From contig CAYYIT010000017.1 in NCBI GenBank assembly GCA_964472035.1, forward strand, positions 1 through 43,536: DNA of 43,536 bases, in the 5' to 3' direction. The stretch is from UBA3855 sp964472035. GTDB lineage: Bacteria > Bacillota > Clostridia > Oscillospirales > Ruminococcaceae. The position numbers and the translations under genes were made by a program. Below are positions 40,527-43,536 of this stretch, one piece after another (position 1 is the stretch's first letter; every line of letters starts with the position of its first letter). The notes below the pieces were generated by a model that was not told the DNA's origin, did no database searches, and saw only the letters and a list, made by a program, of their open reading frames with translations.

Positions 40527-40555
40527 TTGACAATCTGTAAAAAATATGGTATAGT
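40527..40555 (+). promoter_or_regulatory. promoter of the dockerin metalloprotease gene
   Basis: TTGACA (40527-40532), 17-base spacer, TATAGT (40550-40555), preceded by TATGG. Confidence 0.85.
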
Positions 40556-40609
40556 TTACATATATGTATTCCGCAGGAGATGGAATACAGAAAGAATGAG
40601 GGAATTGAT

Positions 40610-43414
40610 ATGAAGAGAAAAAACAATGGCTGGAAGCGAACTGCCGCGTGGATCTGCGCAGCAGTGCTTTGCTTCGGCGCAAGCGGCGCTGCGCAGACAG
40701 TGTCCGCGATCCGGATCGCACCGGTGGAAACCACAAAACAGCAGGCGGACACACTCCTGACAAGAGATGTGATGTGCCAGAACCAGAGTGGCGTGAACTA
40801 CTGGTCCTCCGAGCATTTCCAGTTCATCTGGGGCAGCTACGGCGCGGATAGTTCCAGAGTCACACAGGAGTTCCTCGAGGGCAATGCTCGTCATCTGGAG
40901 GCATGCTACGATGTCTACATGAATGACCTGCAGATGGCACCGCCCACGCAGTCGGTGAACACGTCCCTGCGCGACGGAAACGAGTACAAGGTGAACATCT
41001 ACATCTCCGGCACCGGCCTGGAAGCGTTCACGGATGACTGGGCATATATGTCCTATGACTCCGGCGGTTTCGGCTTTATGTTCTGCTGCGTGGATGCCAT
41101 GGCGTATGACACGCCTTCCTGGGTCATGCCGCATGAATTTGCGCATGTCGTGACCGCCCATCAGCTCGGCTGGAACACCAATAAGTACACCTACGCGTGG
41201 TATGAGACCATGGGCAACTGGTTCCGTGAGCAGTTCCTGTACTCGGACTACTATGCACCGTGGGTGGATTCCGTAGGCGGTACGGACTTCTTTGAAACCT
41301 ACATGAAGAATCTTTGCTTTACCTTCCCGTTCGGTCGTGATTATTACGCAGCATGGCCGTTCCTGCAGTACCTGACCGAGAATCCGGACAATCTTCCGGG
41401 ATACGGTACGGATTTTGTCAAGACCATGCTGCAGCAGGGACAGGTGGATGAGTATCCTCTCTCCATGATCGACCGTCTGGCGGAAGCGGATATGAAGGAT
41501 ACCCTCGGCCATTTTGCAAAGCGCATGGCAACGCTGGATCTGGCGCAGCAGGACAGATACCGCGACCGCTTGAACCAGCTGTTCCAGTTCGGTGCATGGA
41601 ACTGGGGCGAGATCTACACGATCCTCGAGCAGAGCACCGATCACCCGAATTACTATACCGTTCCGACCGAGCGCGCGCCCCAGCAGGCAGGTATGAATCT
41701 CGTGCCGCTGGTGCCCACGGGGGATACGATCTCCGTAACGCTTGAGGGACTGACCGATGTGCAGGGCGCCGACTGGAGAGCCTGCATTGTTGTGGAGCAG
41801 TACGACGGCACGACCAGATATTCCGATCTGTTCAGCGACGGCGAGACCATGCAGATGGCATGGAACAGCGGTACGGACAGTCAGGCGTACCTGACGGTCT
41901 GCGCAACGCCCGACACGGATACCTATGTGCAGGTGGGCCTGCCCTACGGTCCGGATTCGGAATTTGCAGAGACGAATTACCCGTTCTCTTCCAAGACCCG
42001 ATATCCCTATGCCGTGACCATCAACGGTGCAGAAATGCAGCACCAGCAGAATACCTCTGCCAGCGGCTATGGCAGCTATCATCCCAACGGCGGCGGTTTC
42101 GTTGCTTCCACGGCAACGGTCGATGCAAGCGTGTATGTCGGCCCGAATGCCAAGGTCCTTGATTATGCAACCGTTACCGGCAATGCTGTGATCGATGATT
42201 ATGCGACGGTCTGCGGCAGTGCACAGGTGTCCGGCAATGCCATCGTCAACGGCCATGCGGTGATCGCAGAGCGTGCCGTTGTCAAGGATAATGCCATCAT
42301 CAGCGATTACGCAGGCGTTATGGGCAATGCTGTGGTCAGTGAGTACGGCAGAGTCATCGAAAGCGGCCTGATCTATAATGACTACCGCGTAAGCGGCAAC
42401 GCGACCGTCAAGGGCGTGGCGTTCTGTATGGCGTCCGGCAGCCTGAGCGGTCAGGCGATCGCGGACGGCGATTATTACGACGACGGCAATAAGGCGGTAT
42501 CCGCAGGCACAGTCTACGGATGGGTGAGCGCGGAGAGCTATACCTCCTCCAGACCCTATACGGACGGCCTGTACATCGGCTATGAATTCTCCGAAGACAA
42601 CGGCGATACCGTGAAGGATACCTACACTTCCACCTATGGCGTAACGCAGAACAGCCCTACCTGGGAAGCTGTGCGCACCAGCGGACAGGGCGTCATGACG
42701 TTCGACGGCAGGGAGCAGTACATCATTGCGGACAGCTCCATGGCGAATTTCCATGATATCGAGATCCAGACGGCAGTGCTCGCGCATGCGGATTGGGAGC
42801 AGCAGCTGTTCTATTACGGTGATGCGGAGAAGTACATGTACCTGACAACGAGCGGCAGCCAGAATTCTCTGGAGCTGGTCATCAATGACGGTGCGGGCGA
42901 GCAGCGCCTTACTTCGGATGTCGTGATGGAACCCGGTATGTGGTATACCATCAGCCTCTCCATGACGGGGGACAATGCCGTTCTGAATGTGGAGGATCTG
43001 GAGGGCAAGACCCATACTGCATCCGGTACGATCACAGCGGATCCCTGCGACGTGGTCTCCTCCGATGCGAAGTACTACATTGCAAGAGGTCTGGACGAAT
43101 CGGCTTACTTCGACGGTTCCATGGACTATTTCCGCGTTTATCACAAGGATGTGGCCGATGCGGATTACTATTACACAGAGGTGGAATCCGTTACGACGCC
43201 TGTCAGCGGCATCATCGGCGATCTGACACTGGATGAGCAGGTGGACGTATTCGATCTGGGACAGCTCAAGAGAGTGGTGCTGACCAATGGTTATCATATC
43301 TATGCGGACTGTGACCAGAACGGCGCGATCGGCGTGACCGATATCGTTGCCCTGCAGAAGTACCTGCTCGGCTACGGCTCCGAATACATCGGCACCTATC
43401 TGATGGTAGAATAA
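40610..43414 (+). CDS. large secreted dockerin metalloprotease with beta-helix and lectin-like domains
   Basis: A 934-residue exported protein. The signal peptide (to about residue 33, ending TVSA) is followed by a ~300-residue catalytic-type domain with His175-Glu-Phe-Ala-His179 and a probable third zinc ligand Glu199 (YETMGNW); this resembles the DUF6055 metalloprotease-like family. A beta-rich region follows. Residues ~503-627 hold about 16-20 imperfect hexapeptide-like turns (NAVIDDYATVCGSAQVSGNA), predicted to fold as a left-handed beta-helix. Residues ~650-865 look like a LamG/concanavalin-type domain (YFDGSMDYFRVYH). Residues ~870-928 are a C-terminal dockerin (DLTLDEQVDVFDL; DCDQNGAIGVTD). 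It should cut protein or glycoprotein on a cellulosome-like complex. ATG 40610 follows GAGGG; the longer frame has its Shine-Dalgarno too close. Confidence 0.82.
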   Translation: MKRKNNGWKRTAAWICAAVLCFGASGAAQTVSAIRIAPVETTKQQADTLLTRDVMCQNQSGVNYWSSEHFQFIWGSYGADSSRVTQEFLEGNARHLEACYDVYMNDLQMAPPTQSVNTSLRDGNEYKVNIYISGTGLEAFTDDWAYMSYDSGGFGFMFCCVDAMAYDTPSWVMPHEFAHVVTAHQLGWNTNKYTYAWYETMGNWFREQFLYSDYYAPWVDSVGGTDFFETYMKNLCFTFPFGRDYYAAWPFLQYLTENPDNLPGYGTDFVKTMLQQGQVDEYPLSMIDRLAEADMKDTLGHFAKRMATLDLAQQDRYRDRLNQLFQFGAWNWGEIYTILEQSTDHPNYYTVPTERAPQQAGMNLVPLVPTGDTISVTLEGLTDVQGADWRACIVVEQYDGTTRYSDLFSDGETMQMAWNSGTDSQAYLTVCATPDTDTYVQVGLPYGPDSEFAETNYPFSSKTRYPYAVTINGAEMQHQQNTSASGYGSYHPNGGGFVASTATVDASVYVGPNAKVLDYATVTGNAVIDDYATVCGSAQVSGNAIVNGHAVIAERAVVKDNAIISDYAGVMGNAVVSEYGRVIESGLIYNDYRVSGNATVKGVAFCMASGSLSGQAIADGDYYDDGNKAVSAGTVYGWVSAESYTSSRPYTDGLYIGYEFSEDNGDTVKDTYTSTYGVTQNSPTWEAVRTSGQGVMTFDGREQYIIADSSMANFHDIEIQTAVLAHADWEQQLFYYGDAEKYMYLTTSGSQNSLELVINDGAGEQRLTSDVVMEPGMWYTISLSMTGDNAVLNVEDLEGKTHTASGTITADPCDVVSSDAKYYIARGLDESAYFDGSMDYFRVYHKDVADADYYYTEVESVTTPVSGIIGDLTLDEQVDVFDLGQLKRVVLTNGYHIYADCDQNGAIGVTDIVALQKYLLGYGSEYIGTYLMVE

Positions 43415-43420
43415 ATCATA

Positions 43421-43525
43421 ATATCCCCCGCCGCGGCGGGGGATATGCTGCAAAAGAAAAGGCTGTATCCGGATGGATACAGCCTCAGTCTGTCAAAAAA
43501 GTCCAGCCCAGTGCTGGACTTTTTC
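43421..43525. terminator. three consecutive stem-loops after the metalloprotease gene
   Basis: ATATCCCCCGCCG and its complement form a perfect 26-base palindrome (43421-43446). GGCTGTATCC GGAT GGATACAGCC follows (43461-43484). Then GTCCAGC (43501-43507) pairs with GCTGGAC (43513-43519), with A-run before and TTTTT after, a bidirectional terminator. The last one may also end a gene converging from outside the window. Confidence 0.8.
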
Positions 43526-43536
43526 ACATAGAAGTG

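Noticed and set aside
40556..43453. Long minus-strand open frame (965 codons) opposite the dockerin metalloprotease
   Set aside because: It is antisense to a gene with signal peptide, zinc motif and dockerin; its own translation shows no domains and is an effect of codon bias in the real gene.

Overview
The window looks like a chromosome segment from a Gram-positive, plant-fibre-degrading Oscillospiraceae bacterium of the Ruminococcus type. The grounds are a clostridial-style division and cell wall (dcw) cluster, a MurE with the DNPR signature of meso-diaminopimelate ligases, moderately GC-rich DNA, and three secreted proteins carrying cohesin or dockerin modules, the parts used to build cellulosome-like complexes. 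I do not name a species.

Layout: 1-1400 holds a secreted dockerin/fibronectin-III/transglutaminase-like protein on the minus strand. 1460-6230 holds a stand-alone LytTR regulator, a membrane partner with a coiled coil, and a 1000-residue MacB-type ABC exporter with an unusually large, Met-rich external domain. 6254-7924 is a minus-strand membrane glycosyltransferase. 8160-22700 is the dcw cluster: MraZ boxes, mraZ, rsmH, ftsL, a PASTA-tailed class B PBP, murE, murF, a degenerate mraY-like gene, ftsW, murG, murA, ftsQ/divIB and, from its own promoter, ftsZ. murD and ftsA are absent from their usual places, and the gene in the mraY position has lost key catalytic residues. Right after ftsZ comes a DivIVA-like protein with nine in-frame 11-residue coiled-coil repeats.

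24500-30970 is a compact co-directional run: a fumarase-type beta subunit, a SigH-like sigma factor, a four-CxxC zinc protein, a DUF1858 protein, trmK, a Nif3-like gene, rlmA, rqcH and a 3-methyladenine glycosylase. Several of these overlap by a few bases; most serve RNA modification and translation quality control. 30970-35980 has two small minus-strand envelope genes, an SDR plus a SmtB-type metal sensor behind a consensus promoter, an orphan sugar-binding lipoprotein behind a promoter with two inverted repeats, and a nucleotide-sugar epimerase-like gene. 36000-43536 has a cohesin-Big2-dockerin adaptor (minus strand), a degenerate CPBP membrane protein, tadA, a DUF4352 lipoprotein, a PNPOx-like flavoprotein, and a large dockerin-bearing metalloprotease with a predicted left-handed beta-helix.

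The promoters are very uniform: 17-base spacing and often a TRTGN extension before the -10. The strongest leads are the MraY pseudoenzyme candidate, the DivIVA-like hendecad protein, the matching inverted repeats in front of the ABC exporter and the dcw promoter, the near-identical promoters of two distant cohesin/dockerin genes, and the modular extracellular proteins. All domain calls were made by eye from translated sequence; no database search was run.
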